Position numbers and translations under genes: made by a program. The notes under the pieces were generated by a model. That model was given only the letters and a program-made list of their open reading frames with translations. It did no database searches and was not told the origin of the DNA. Shown here piece by piece: positions 37,740-50,965 of a DNA stretch of 64,000 bases. The stretch is taken from contig NC_040017.1 of assembly GCF_000972845.2 (NCBI RefSeq), positions 25,195,606-25,259,605 on the forward strand. The letters are read 5' to 3'. The DNA is from Larimichthys crocea (Eukaryota; Chordata; Actinopteri; Sciaenidae). Position 1 is the first letter of the stretch, and each line of letters opens with the position of its first letter.

Positions 37740-37785
37740 GATGGATTGATAGATATTTTATTGATCCAGAGGGGCAAACATGCAG
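37740..37785 (-). repeat. Retroelement 3' tail
   Basis: On the minus strand the stretch reads GCCCCTCTGGATCAATAAAA and ends TATCTATCAATCC. This is the same kind of tail as on the SINE at 24548-24735 (GGGATCAATAAAGTATCTAT). The body belonging to it would lie at 37786-38150 on the minus strand, but I recognise nothing there. It marks a retroposed copy of unknown identity. Confidence 0.5.
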
Positions 37786-39147
37786 ATTTGGAGGGGCCAC
37801 CCTCCGGTTCCCAATGATACCCTGGTGCAAAACAAACAAAACAGCAACATTCATACAACTATTACAGTGTTTGTCAGATGTAGGACACCTTAACGGATCT
37901 CCTCGACACACCCTGCAGCCAGGGAGGTGGAAGAGGGGCCCTCACACGACTGGATTCCACAGAGACACTGGGATGAATGGTGTGGTTGTGGAGAGGCGCC
38001 CAAATGTTGTGCTACACCCTTTGCTTGCAGCACCCCCAGACCTCATGCGAACCACAAGTTTAACAAATACGTCAGGGTGGGGCAGCCAAAGATAAAATAT
38101 GATCCGAATAGTCATCCTTCCTCCAGGGGGAAGAATTTCTTGAGATGATCTCAGAGGTGGAAAGAAAATAATCTTCATCTTCAGCTTTATATTTGAGTGT
38201 GTGTTTCCTTCCTCCTCCACTCTTCAGCCAGTTTATCCTTTTCTCCAGAAGTAACCCAACAGGATCAGATCCTGTGAAGGTGCTGCCTGCAAATGAATGG
38301 GAGGATGCATGTGATAACACTTCCCTCTTGTGGACAGTACTTCTACAGATAATTACAATGGTCCAGGACCGAGACGCTTCACACTGCACAGTGGATTGGG
38401 TTGTTTGGAGTTCGCAGGTTTGCATGTGGTCAGAACGCTGTCTTTGGTCATGATTTACTATCAGCCGCACAGAGTTATCTGCTAAGCAGCAAGAGAAATT
38501 ACCCGGTGTGATAAAACAGCACCAGGCCAATTGGTTATTAGGGTCAGCGTGGTGTTTGGTGGCACGGCAACATAAATCAAACTGTATAGCGCAGGAAACC
38601 AAACACACAATCCTTTCTACGTGAAGGATGTGCAGTTAATAAACATGCCTGTAATCCTGTTAAATGCAGTAAATGTAGACTGGTGCATTCTGGGAGCACA
38701 CAGATAAGCTCAAGACTTGACATTTTGTTTTGTCAAATACAAAGCTGCCAAGAAATAAATAGATAAATAAATAAATAGATAAATAAATAAAAGGTTGGGG
38801 CTGCTGCTTGAAATTCTGTGCGCTTATTTCCGAGTAATGGTTTTAACAAAATGGAATCATGTGAACTGAACTGTATTTCGGGCCTATTGGGTGTCACGCA
38901 AGATAGCAGGAGTATTTCCAGAGCTATGAATAAAATATACAGTATGAATTAACAATGTCAATTTTTCACTCCATCGTACCATTTGGAAGATAATCACTTT
39001 ACTTCATAAACCTTGAAAAGGTCAGCACAGCAGCAGCAGCCTGGGGCTACAGGGAGAGAGCTAGTAGTTCTAAATTAGATAAAGTTGTAAAAATTTGCAC
39101 GGCGGGATGGGAACATAAAGTCCTGTACTCCAAGAATAACTTCCAAA
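37786..39147. other. No gene seen; possible body of a retroposed copy
   Basis: 37786-38150 could belong to the minus-strand retroelement whose tail is at 37740. A 178-codon minus-strand frame (38072-38608) crosses into it, but its sequence shows no domain. Confidence 0.35.
38753..38792. repeat. (AAAT)n/(AGAT) microsatellite
   Basis: Ten tetranucleotide units, mostly AAAT, with two AGAT variants. Confidence 0.93.
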
Positions 39148-39192
39148 CACGCCCTTGAGCAAGGCAGCTCACTTGTAACTGCTCCGGTTGGT
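39148..39192 (+). repeat. Short SINE-body fragment
   Basis: The phrase CGCCCTTGAGCAAGGCAGCT followed by AACTGCTC matches the conserved body of several fish tRNA-SINEs. The flanks carry no head or tail, so this is either a small remnant or a chance match. Confidence 0.35.
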
Positions 39193-39700
39193 CGGCGGTG
39201 GTCGTGTCTCGTTCAAACATCCCGTAACGGGACAACAGGTGAGAAAACCCCACAGGTTCACCTCTCGCCTTCGGTGCATTAACTCCGATGCCCCGTCCAT
39301 CGAGCTGGGCCGAGGTTGGGATTGATTTACAGGCAAGCTGATGAAATTTGATGCACTCGTTCTGAACTACAGCTCGTGGCAGGACTCGAGGCGATGCCCG
39401 AGACACCGGAGGGAGAGATTTATAGGACCTGATGAGTATTTGGAGATGCATTAGAAATGGCTAAAATATAGGGTGAAGATAAAAGATGACAGAGGGATGA
39501 AAGGTTTTCTGATGAATACGTCAGTGTCAGATAAATAGTGATGATGCATTTCACTGCAGAGAAAGTAACTGATGTTTTGCTGATGGCAGCGTTAATGTAT
39601 GCATTTGGAAAATATAGAAGCAGATACAGTATAAGCTAACCGCCTTCAAGCTGTGCAGGTTATTAGAGCTTCAGTTCTTCCAACACACAGAGGTAGACTG

Positions 39701-39950
39701 CATGTTCTTTTTAAAGCGAGCTGAAGACCTACCTATTCTCAGGCCTGTGGCTAGTTAGTGCCTCTGTCTGTCTCTTTGTCTCTCTCATGTGTGGGTGGCT
39801 ATATTTGTGTTGGAGGGTGGGCAGGGAATCAAAATCTTACCAAGTATTCATCTTCTGTTTTATTTGGTCCGTATTTGTTTTGTGTGCAGCGCGTTGAGCT
39901 CACACTGTCTGAAATGCGCTCGGTGAAAAAAGTTGACTTGACATATTAAA
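39701..39950 (+). repeat. 3' end of an L2-like LINE
   Basis: The left end still reads like the last residues of a reverse-transcriptase ORF: FFLKRAEDLPI, resembling the usual L-K-T-x-L-K-T-Y-L-F ending, then a stop. The following 3'UTR has the typical GCGCGTTGAGCTC ... GAAATGCGCT pattern and ends near a short A/T-rich tail. No upstream reverse-transcriptase sequence is visible, so this is a 5'-truncated dead copy, as is usual for LINEs. Confidence 0.6.
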
Positions 39951-42004
39951 TGTAAAAATCATGTGATCTTTAATTCTGAGATCTCATTGGTCGACTTTGT
40001 GATCTGATTATTTGATTTGTCCTCGATAATCTCTTCATTGAGTAAAGGCTACAATTTAGAGATAATTAATATAAAAATATTAATTACAACCCCATAAAAC
40101 ACATTCAAAGAGTCTCACTCGGTTACAGTACACAATAACTGATCAGATAAGACCTAAGTCTAATCTGCCTCTGTCCCAAATTCGGTCGTCACCTCGGCAA
40201 CCGGTGACCCAGACACCGATTTCTAAAGCACTACATCTGTCATATTGGTGACCTAATGTACGCTGTCACAAAGTTGCAATTGTGGGCACAAAAAATTATG
40301 GCAGAACTCTGGCAAAGTGCCGATGAGTGAAACAGAATCCAGGTTTTTTCAGCAGTCTAGAATAGCATGAAATCTGCATTGGGCCTGACCCAAGTCTTCA
40401 TCCCTGGAGAGCAGACAACTCTTTTGATCCAAAACTGTTCATTTCTCTGACCTGAAAAAAAAAAGGAACACGTGATAGAGAAATGTGTGTCCTGTAGAAC
40501 CTCCAGTAGTTTCCCTGAACAAAGGCCGATATCATATTTCACGATATCGATATCTTAAAATATAAATATCGTACAAAACGTGGTCCTCAGGCAGAGAGCA
40601 GTCTTCATCCTGAAGGCAGCGTATTAACATGTGGAAACAACAAACACCCTGCCAGGCTGGTGTTAACTGATTTCCCTCAGCATTTAATACAGTGCAATTA
40701 TATTGTGGCAAACAAATTACTGACCATTTTAAAATAATGACTTCATACAGCGGATAGTAATTATTTCACCCAACAGACTGATGCCGGTATTGTCTTCAGT
40801 CCTACATACGAAGCAAACACTTGAATTTAAGTGTTGTTCAGCCTCTCAGCAGGAGACACGCATGGACACATACTGTATGATTATAGATCATTTAGAGGCA
40901 TAAGCACGTACAATAATAACCAAACTGGACCAATATTACCTTGCTTACAACCAGTGGAGCTACAGAAAAATGTCATGTTCCCAAATACACACACACACAC
41001 ACACACACACAGCACAGAAAAAATAAATCCATCACGGCACCATATGAGGCAGCTAATCTCCGTCAGCGTGAGCGGAAAGGTCTTATCAACCTTTTACAGT
41101 GTTTTTATTGACAGTGTATTATCTTTTCCTTCAAATGTCCAATCAAAGGGACAGAAATTGGCTCTCTGGCATCAGCAGCAGGTGCTTGAAAATGACTGGA
41201 GGAAGAAAAGAGGAAGAATTAAAGTTTAACTCTCAGTATTCTCTAAGAAAAACATTCGATGAAATGTCTCTGTGGCCAAAAATGAACATTTAAATGACAT
41301 GGATAATAATATCCAACGTGCTAACACATATATATATTTATACATTGACACCTGACTTATGTACATGTACTGCACTTCATATATGCAAATGGGAACATCT
41401 GTCATGTGAAATGTACAATATGGTCTATGTGTCATGTTTAATGTGGCTTGCATATTTAATGGAATCCTCTGAGCTGTCCTAAATAGGATAACTTAATGTT
41501 GCAATAAAGTGAAATGGATTGAAGTAAATTCAACCTTTAACAGGCCTCTGTGTGTTTGATAGCAGCAACATTTTTTGGTGCCATTTGCAAATGAAAATAT
41601 ATAAATAAGAGTGAAGTGGAGAGTATTCAACACCTGCACAGGTCTCACATATCAGCCTATATGCCGCTTTCAGCATGGTGGAAATGCTTACATGCATACT
41701 GGACTTCTGTTTCTGTCTGAAATCCCTTTAAAAGGACTGTTATAGTCAGTGAACCTGCATGGGCAGCAGTCGACGCACCCCCAGTGTGGAGGAAACAGGT
41801 AGAACAGCACGGAAACGAACATCTACTTACCTAAAAAAAAAGTAGTCTCATCATCGTCATTGACATTTGGAATATTTTCACCATTTTACCTCGAGTCAGA
41901 CGGCCCATTCTGATGATGAACCAAAGTGTTTAAATCCATCTACGAGCTCTTCAAAGCCACCTCACCTCATTGACAGAAAATGTCATTTTACCTCACAGTT
42001 ACTA
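39951..42004. other. No gene seen
   Basis: AT-rich non-coding DNA with a stretch of CGATATCGATATC near 40540 and one AC array. Confidence 0.45.
40986..41010. repeat. (AC)n microsatellite
   Basis: About twelve uninterrupted AC units. Confidence 0.95.
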
Positions 42005-42404
42005 GTCCGCCGCTGCCTCAATTAATTCATTAATTTTTCTTTGTTATTGTGTGACTTTGGGGTTTTAACACAGTAGCTCGAACCTGCAGCAACATTAGCT
42101 GCTGTGGATCGAGGCCGTGGTAGAACAGCAACTCCTGTTCTACAGGGTGAAATTACAGCGTGTCATTGAAGTAGAGAGTGATATAACTGTTTCAGTTTCC
42201 CATCAGAAAGGGCATATATTATTCTAAATATAGGCATATATAGAAACATAAAATATATGTTGTCCACAGCAGTGCATTGCTTAGCTTCCGCGCTCGCTCT
42301 CTTGCCTGCCTCTCCAAACTGTTGTCTGCTGTAAGTGATACACTCTCTATGCGTGAGTACCTCACACCACCCTTCTTCAAATAACCTGAACTATCCCTTT
42401 AAGG
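42005..42404 (+). repeat. Probable dispersed teleost repeat ending in CTATCCCTTTAAGG
   Basis: Phrases such as CAGCAACTCCTGTTCTACAG, GTCATTGAAGTAGAGAGTG and the closing GAACTATCCCTTTAAGG are ones I associate with an abundant fish element. No ORF or clear terminal inverted repeat is visible, so the class is open. The left limit is uncertain and may be as far as 41850. Confidence 0.45.
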
Positions 42405-42901
42405 AGGTCAAATTCCACTAAATCAAACCAGGGATCTGGTTCAAATACAGTATACTGTATTTAGGTCTAACTGATTTATGTGGGAATGCAGAGATGATAT
42501 TTTGATAGGACGAGGATCTAAATAGGTGCTTCATAATGAGAAAAATCCCTTGATGACACTGCATCTTTTTTCATAAGAACAGAGGCAGACTTCATAATAA
42601 AAGGAACATTTCCCCTAATCATAACAAAAGACCTTGTTACAGTGAGGAACCCTGGTGATTTTTCTCTGTCAGCCTAAATGCAATATGCATCCATAATCCA
42701 CTGCTGCTGTTTTTTTTTTTTTTTTAAATTATCATGATTTTAACACCAAGCAAAAACACAGACATGACGGCCGACCAGAGAAACACAGAGGATGAAATGC
42801 AGCCGGCAGCATTTCAGAGTGTGAGCACCGAGCTGGTCTTTTTTTTTCTTTATAAATCTTTCAGGTACAAGACAAAGAAAGATGACGTACATGCACACAG
42901 G

Positions 42902-42947
<46 letters not shown>

Positions 42948-45654
42948 CCCATGCATGTATGTGTGTGAGAGAAGGACTCGAGGTAATTCTCTCCGTCAGG
43001 GAACATTTAAGAAAATGCCACTGTTTCCAACTTAAAGAGTAAAATCGATCTGGAATAATAAAGTAGCCAAAGTCACATCCTGTTACTCTCCTACAGTGGA
43101 CGAGTAAACTAGGTAAGCTGACAAATGAGTGAATAACAGCCCACAGTGCAGCGCGCTGACACACAGCTGTATCTGCAGGGATACAATTGACCTCTGTCTT
43201 CTAGCGAGATGCCACTAATGAGTGAGCATTAGCCTTAGCTTATGTGCTAGTAAACGAAGGAATGAACGAACTATTGTGGCAGAAAGCTGAGCTGACAGAA
43301 AAAAAAAAAGCCTGACGGCAAAATGTACTGACATGGGATCACACACAGAATAAAGTTCACATTAAAATCATGTTCTTAAACCACCAGAGTCTATTCCTCG
43401 AGTGAGGTTGTTTATGTTTTCCCATATTCAAAGTCATATTCGCCGGTGTTTACCGTGACTCTCGGCTCTGGGCTGAAACTATGCAGACGTGTTATGATTG
43501 CATTATCTTTGCAAACCGTGGATCAGAACAGCTACATCTACAGCACAGAGGCGCTTTTGCAGTGGCAGCGGGATAAAATCTCCAAGCTCCAAGGATAATG
43601 AGATGGATCACATGCATGGCAGCGCTCGCTAAGTTACATGGTTTTAACTATCCATCAACGAGCTCATTTTCAAGCCACTTCAGCCTCCCATAGCCCGGGC
43701 TAAAGATGTCTCCACTCTGCCGAACCTTGTTAAAAAGTGGATGCTTCTGCTCTCATGCAGAAGCAACCAGACGACTCCCCCCGCCCCCCCACGAAATGAA
43801 AAATAAATTATCATTCTGAGGGGCGCTATCAGCCGTTCCCTAAATCACTCATGGTTTCATAATCATCTTCCTGGTGGCAATAAGCCACATTTATTTCACT
43901 CATCAGTGCTAAAAATAGAGCGGATTTAGCATTTAACTGTTCCTTCTAAAGCTGTGGTAGGCAGGTTGCTGTCACTGATGTCCACGTGTGCCAGCCGGGG
44001 GTTGATTTGCTTTCAATCCAATCAAATGTAAATAGAAACCGCCTCATTTGCTAATGGTTGAGTATTCATGCTGATATCCCCCTGGTTCGTTAGGACAACC
44101 TTTTCATGCCAAAAGCTTTTCAATTTTTTTTTTTTTTTGAATTTTGAAGAATATCCACTTTGCTGAATTGATTGCTGAATAGAGGACGAATTGAATCCAG
44201 CTTTTGTGCCAGCGTTCAAAGCCACGTGCTTCACAAATTCGCAGAAAAATGTTCCAGGCCTGTCCTGTCTGATAAAAATGCCTAATATAATTGACATCCT
44301 TTTCCTGGTGCTGTACACAACAAGGATTTAACATGCAGCAACACAAGCCAGTGGTACTGCAAGACTTCTTGTGAAAAAATAAAGACTCTCAGTTACCTTG
44401 GCTTCAGGACACCACAGGCATATTTAAAATGAGCTACGCCCACCAACCACACCTCTAGACTAGTACCTAGAGAGTAGAGAGTCAATGCAAATATCTACAA
44501 GGTCGAAAAGTAATGGAAAAAAACTTCCACTGTGTTGTCAACAGATAGATACTACATCAGCAATTTTACAAAGTAATAATGGGTAAAAAAAAACCCTCCT
44601 TCTGTCTGAGTCTGAGGAGGACACCCGAAGGTGACACAGCTGCTCTGCCACTGCGCTACTATCAGAGTCTCAATCCTCCAGTTGGGATTGCTTGATGACT
44701 CAGCGTTAAGTTAACCAAATTACTTGTTTATGTAATTATACTGTCCATCATCTGCTGTGTCACCTACAATATGATCATTAAACCCAATGCCTTGTCGTGG
44801 TTTATGTTTGCACAACACTGCACTCTCCGACGTGCTGTTAGTCAAGAACAAATATCAGTTGCTGCAATAAAGAGGGTCTGCTTTCTCTTATATTCACGAC
44901 AGATTGCCATTTCCTCGCTTTGGACTACGAGCAATCACAAAACCGCGTATGCAAACAGATGTGATAAACCAACAAACAAACAAAAAATTGACAGAAAAAG
45001 AAATAGGATTTATAGGAAATGTTTTCTTTGGACTATGCAAATGAATGCAAAGCAAATGTACAAAAACCTCGATTGGACATTTTGAAATGCTGACTGCATC
45101 ATGCTCAGGCTATTCCAGACTATTGCCTGAGGCGGGTGATTTGGTTTCTTTATTTCAAAGGAATGCATCATTAGAAGTGTTTGCAGAGAGACACATGCTT
45201 TCTGTTGGTGCCTATTAACTTCTATTTATATTTCCTGATTTATTTACCAGAAGCTCATTAACATAAATGTATCAGGACAGAGTGACACGAAAATCCACTT
45301 TTTCAGGTTTTGCACTGATGTGAGGAAAACTTAAATAAGCTGGCAGTTCGATACAGGAGCAGGGTAAGAAAATAAACTCATAAGCCAGTCGCCATGGCGC
45401 TCCAACATTTAGAAGACCGTGTAACAGATGTGAGTGCTGACTCAGCGTTTATCTGGGGTTAGGACGTAATTTATGTTCAAAGTTTGTTTATATGATGGAG
45501 CTGAATTATTCTTATATTTGATGTTGTGGAGAAACATAATAGTTTCAGTAATAAGTGCTCAACTTTAAATGACAGAAATCACACTTCCCGTTTCTCTGCT
45601 GCTATTTAGACTTGTCGACTTGTGAAAATACATTCACATCCCATGTTATGTTAA
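42405..45654. other. No gene seen
   Basis: One TG array and poly-T/poly-A runs. A small inverted repeat (TGCTTCTGC with GCAGAAGCA, six-base loop) lies near 43741-43764. Confidence 0.45.
42903..42945. repeat. (TG)n microsatellite
   Basis: About 21 uninterrupted TG units. Confidence 0.96.
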
Positions 45655-45845
45655 TATTTAGTGGCATCTAGCGATGAGGTAGCATCCAGGCTTTGGTTTG
45701 TCCGTTCTGGGCTACACTGGGAAAATGGTGGTGCAGCTTACGTATAACTCTGGATTTAAATGGCTCATTCGAAGGGAACAAAACCTGAATCAGGCCATTC
45801 AGGTGCCTATAAATAATGCTACATCTTATTAACTAGTCCTTTAAG
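45655..45845 (+). repeat. Dispersed teleost repeat, copy 1
   Basis: It contains GTGGCATCTAGCGATGAGGT, GGGCTACACTGGGAAAATGG, GGCTCATTCGAAGGGAACAA and ends AGTCCTTTAAG. The GGCTCATTC-AAGG-AACAAAAC core also appears in the copy at 50800-50965. It matches a non-coding element that I recognise from other fish. The class is unknown. Confidence 0.55.
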
Positions 45846-45967
45846 AAAATGATTGGCCGGTCAAAGATATGAAGTTGCTAACGTGGCAGTGGATGGATGC
45901 CATTTTTGTCGTAGTTCAGCTTCCAGTTGCAGCCTGGTCCTGTAATTGGATTGGAAATGTTCTGTCT

Positions 45968-45981
45968 TTGGTATATCGTAT
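45968..45981. repeat. Short (TATCG)n repeat
   Basis: Three TATCG/ATCGT units in a row, a small pentanucleotide repeat. Confidence 0.7.
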
Positions 45982-46734
45982 CGTATCGTATTCCTGGAGC
46001 GTCTCATCGATATACAAAGAGTTTGGAGGAGAGCAGATGTGTTGCCCCTCGAACACATCAAGTGAGAAGCTCTCCATAATTATCTTCAGATGGCCCGTTT
46101 CATACTTCTTTCTGGCTGATTAAACACTTTAATACACCAAGAAGTGGAAGAAGTGGCCTAACCATCAGAGAGTTTTGTAGTATTTATTTTTGACTCTCCT
46201 TACAACTTTCCTTTTCTTCATATTGCAGTCACACATTTCCTTTGTGGTCAAAGGCTGGGCAGACTACAACAAACAATCCACATATGTACAATCTTATAAA
46301 CTATGTATGTTGTTTTGTGCGCTCTATGTTGTTTTCTATTTTCTAGTTTGAGACCAGCAACATGCTGCACCTGTTTGTCCATGCCATTAAGAAACACATG
46401 GGATACTGCACTTCCATATAGACCATCGGTTTGTTCATTTCTCTCTATTCATATAACTGGAGTCTCTTAATACCTTTGCGTAGGTTGCACATATCATGTC
46501 AGTGTATGTTTCAGATGCAGTGTTATCTCCTGGAGCTGCATGGGGTGATCAAAACAAAAGCAGAATCTTCGATTTGTCTCATTTTTACGAGAAGATAATC
46601 ACAGCAGGCAACAATGGCTTTAATCAATCAGTGTAAAATCTAAGGCAAAGACATGATTTGACTTTTTAGAGGCGACCGTCTGCTGATTCATACGCATAAC
46701 AAGGAAGACAGACAGCATCTGCACTCCATAAATA

Positions 46735-47030
46735 CACTTTAATGCTTTTAACAGCATGGCAGCAGACAGAAAGTAATTTCACTGCTTGTGTTCTTGCAAA
46801 TTTCAATGTAATATTCTGCACTGCCATCAATATTAACAATTATAAAAGCCATCAGATGTGTATCCAAATTCAATCAATAGCTCTTATGTTAAGCTTTCAG
46901 GAAATGCACTGGAGGCAGGAGATATATTTTATTCTGTCATTGGAGTGGGATTATTATCAGGAGTTGCCGGTCACAAACTCAGCACATGAAAAAAAGACTT
47001 TTTGCTCAGCTGGCCAAAACTTTTAATATA
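46735..47030. promoter_or_regulatory. Candidate conserved non-coding element
   Basis: A repeat-free, low-CpG block with motifs such as TTCAATGTAATATT, CATCAATATTAACAATTATA and ATTCAATCAATAGC, rich in AT homeodomain and SOX-type cores. A 94-codon open frame from 46742 looks incidental. It lies just left of the perfect palindrome at 47084. Inference only. Confidence 0.28.
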
Positions 47031-47083
47031 TTTCCCATAATGTGGCAGGTTGTTTTTTTTTTCCCCTTCGTCCTGCCTGATGA

Positions 47084-47122
47084 CGCCCTGCAATTAACAC
47101 CAGGCGTGTTAATTGCAGGGCG
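47084..47122. repeat. Perfect inverted repeat, 17-bp arms, 5-bp loop
   Basis: Left arm CGCCCTGCAATTAACAC at 47084-47100, loop CAGGC, right arm GTGTTAATTGCAGGGCG at 47106-47122, with no mismatch. Each arm contains the homeodomain-type core TTAATTG/CAATTAA. It could form a stable hairpin or cruciform or present two mirrored binding sites. No ORF or repeat family explains it. Confidence 0.8.
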
Positions 47123-50100
47123 GCGCTGCTGCATTGTAGATTACTACAGGTAAATGCGACTCATGTTACTGGGTGCGGCTCATTCTTTGAGTCTCTGATC
47201 TGCTGCGCAGGGGTAATCTGGGCTGATGCTCTCCTGCCCCCTGCGGTGAGTCAAGATGGTGGAGAAGCTACTTTCTTTATGTAAGGCTGTTTGAGGAAAG
47301 ATGCTAAAAGTTACCATGCGGTGCAACACATGATTAGTCATTAGTCAGCCGTTTTAACGCTGGCAAACCTTGAAAAACCTTCTCCTCTTTTAAAACGTCC
47401 TTGATGAGCTTTTATATTTTGACCAGCGTTTTGTTCATGAAGTCATTTTGAATTAAATTGCTCAGCTTCTTCTTTTTTTAAATCCCGATGAGTCACCGTC
47501 TCTCCCGCTCCTTTCTTCCCCCGCCTTGATGTGCCTGTTTCCAAAAACGAAATATGTCAGCGAAGTGTAAATTTAATCCATGGATCTTGATAGCGACCAG
47601 CTTTTGACTGCTCCTTTTTAGACCGATCTCTGACGCCTCACATCATTGGTTTTTTGGGGGGATTGGTGACATGAAAGAGTTAATCCCGATATTTTTACTG
47701 AAGATCAGCCGACAGCTATCTGTGGTCGATCGATCTGGGCGTCCTTAATCTCTCCGTATGACATAGAATAAAAATACAAGTTGGAGTGCTGAACAAAGAC
47801 ACAAAGTTACTGTGCACGGCAAGTCTGTGGAGTTAAAACTGCTGAGCAAGATCCAGAAAGAAGACCCAAGTGCTGCAAGGAAAGGATTATATCAGAGGAT
47901 CTTTAATTTCAGTCTTGGGCTTCAAAGGCCTGCAGAGAGAAAATGAGAGAGTTGCTGAGTGACCAGTGGGCTATCAGCAAATGGGTGGGCAGTGACACAG
48001 GGCTCATCACAGGGACCATTCTGGAGGTGCACACAAGACAAAATTACTCTGTCTGTCTGAATAAATTCTAGCTGTGGGCAACAGTCAGTTCCATCGTGTG
48101 TTTTATTACAGCTGAACCATCGGAAAAATAGACATGGCACAAGATTATCGTTTCTCATTTGTGCTAAGAACTCAAAAATGAAACACATTTATGTGTAATA
48201 TTCTTTTGTTTCGTACGAGATCAGGAGGAACACGTTCTGTCTGACAGAGAGAGGGAAAGCTGTTTGCATCTGGAGTGCTCCACTGTGTCTTGTTTATTTC
48301 TGTATTATCGCAGAGGGCGCGCGAAAATCAGCTTGAGATCAATCCCCTTTAATGCTTATGTGTGAAAAACATCTGCTTTTCAATTAGATATTTCACAAAC
48401 CACAGACAACAGGGGGGTTACCTCAAAGTAGCGGCAGTGTGACTGGGCCTGCAATAATGATGTGGCTAATGTGCCTATCGAGCGACACGCGGATCGAGAG
48501 CTCAGCCTGCCGCAGTATCTTAAGATAGCTCGGTGCAGTCTGTTCCCTCCGATAAGGTGCAATCTGATTCAAAGAGATCAAGCGTGCTGCAGGAATATAA
48601 GTCGACTAAGAGAAAATAAAACCCAGTCAAAAGCCATAGATTAATAAATCCACACCTGCATCCTGTCATGTTGGTCTCATGTTCCCGTTTGAAACCCCCC
48701 AACAGTCCATCAGACTATCTCTGATGCCTTTTTGGCTGCAAGAGTTTGAATAATACCCTCTGAGCATGCCAGGGGGTTATCAGTTTTCACCTCCTGGTAA
48801 CAACATGTCTTATAATATTTTTTTTCAGCAGCGGTAGCAACATTTGTGAATACGGAGATAGCCGAAATAAATAATAAAAAATAAAAAAAAGGATCTGCCA
48901 GAGCTGATAAGACTTCAGGATGGTGAAATTGATTGCAGTTTGTTTTCTACAGCATGTGGGATTTTGCTGATCTGACCAAAAATCTTCCGAACAATACAGT
49001 AGAAAGGAATGGATTTGGACTTGTAACATCCTGGATCTGCGATAGTCAAATAGCTTAGTTCAAGTGCCGCTTTTGGGACGTGATGGGATCTTGGGGACAG
49101 TTGTTGAAACTCAGTTATCACCTCGAGCCTTTCAGAGCTCAGTCCAAATATTTATCTTTGCAGCAAGAAATGGGAGTTACCCATTGTAACACCGGTTCTA
49201 TGATCACAGGAGGAGCCCACTAAAGGGCTCTGCAGGGTTGGAACGGGACCAGAAGAGTAACTGACTGATCCAACGCTGCATTTTTCTCCTTGCATGTGTC
49301 TGACATATGGGAGGGGAGAAGCGAGGCATAATCCCCCTGCTGCTCTCCACACATTCCTCCACCCCGGGGCGTCTAGGAGGAGCTGATGATGATCAGGACG
49401 CCGGTGCTCTTCAGCCCTGCAAGCTGACGAGATCTGGCAGCGGATCCAAACATAGCGCTCGCGGCTTTTGGAGGTTAAGGCTTTGCATCTCTGAACAGAA
49501 CGACCTCAGACCTACATCACTGAAATACATTCGGCCAAGTGAAGCCATCGAAATGACCCTTTAACTCACAGATTAGTTATTTTAAAAAAGTGGCAGGAAA
49601 ATTCAGCACTTCAGCCCACTCTGCAGTCCAGACAGCCCAACCTGTCTCACCGATTCGCCCACGACTGGTGGCTCGCTACCAGGATTTCTCCCAAACCAGC
49701 CAAGACATAAAAGATGTGTTGATTATCTTGATGAACAGAGTACTCATGTACAGATTTAAACAGATACAGAGATGGGTAAGTGAAATCCATAAAGTCCAGA
49801 GAGAGGCTGAAGCCCTTTTTTTTAAGTAGGTCAGCAGGCACTCTACTAGTGAATGAAAACAAAGTTTCTGGGCCTGTATGATCAATACAGGCATCCTGCC
49901 ACTGCTGCAGCAAGCATTGATTGAATAATGTGCAAAGCATCACGCTGTTGTTCCAACTCGCCAAGAGGAAACGCGGATTAAATGGCTGCTGAAATAAAAT
50001 GAAACGCTTGCTGTACGACCGCGTATCCTGATGGAAGTGAGGTGAACAGATTGTCCTTGGGAGGATTCTGGATGTGGAGTGGAATAAATCTGATGTGATT

Positions 50101-50799
50101 CATCAAATAAAAGTGAATTTTACTTTTGGAGACATAATTTCAGTGAAAACTGGCTCAACTAATGGGCTTTAAATCAATGTGTTGTCTGAAAATTACTCTC
50201 TGCAACCTCCATACCAAGCAATGCTGCATGCAAATGACCACACTGCAGCCACACTAGACTACATATATATATAACTGCATATACAGTAGTTTTTCAAAGC
50301 TGTCAGACGCTGATGTTCTGAGGCTCTTCTTGACGTTAAGCCGACCTGACAGTGTTTTTTCTGTCTCCATGGAAGCGGTAGGAAGCTATCACACACTGAC
50401 TCGGTCGAACAGGATCTCAAACATGGTGTCACCCAAGGAGCGGTGTCATCTTTGGAGGTCAGAAAACAACATTTGCATAATGACCTTTCCATCCAGAGAC
50501 ACCCCATTATAACTGGACATGTGTGACCGTGTGGACTTTTTGGTATGCAGAGAATGTGAACAGTATTAAAAATCCATAGAATTTCTGTTCATGTAACTGT
50601 GCTTACTAATTCTGATGCTCGTAAACATGTTGGAGGTAACACAAAACAATCTAAAACATGCAAACAAATCAAAACAAGAATAAAAATGCCTCCTAATGTT
50701 TCGTGTGTTAGGATTCGGAGGCATCCAGCGCCTCACCCTTTCCCTCTCCCTCCTGCTGTGAATGCATGAAAAACCTGAGAGGATATTCAGAGCCAGTTT
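47123..50799. other. No gene seen
   Basis: Single-copy-looking DNA. Open frames at 48462-48644, 49307-49564 and 49590-49829 have no recognisable domain. Confidence 0.45.
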
Positions 50800-50965
50800 G
50801 TCTGTTAGAAACATGGCGCACTCTGTGGAAGAGGAGATAGAGAAGGCTCATTCTAAGGTAACAAAACAAAATGATTTCAGGTCATTATACACTCATGGAA
50901 ACGCAGTGATGAATATTCAATTTCTGCCTGTAAATAGAGCCCCCTAAATCTGACTCACTGGATCA
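50800..50965 (+). repeat. Dispersed teleost repeat, copy 2 (right part)
   Basis: It contains AACATGGCGCACTCTGTGG, GGCTCATTCTAAGGTAACAA, ATTATACACTCATGGAAAC and ends CCCCCTAAATCTGACTCACT. It is related to the copy at 45655-45845 through the shared central phrase. A different repeat follows directly. Confidence 0.6.

Noticed and set aside
38072..38608. 178-codon minus-strand frame
   Set aside because: No recognisable domain, and it overlaps the region that may belong to a retroposed copy.
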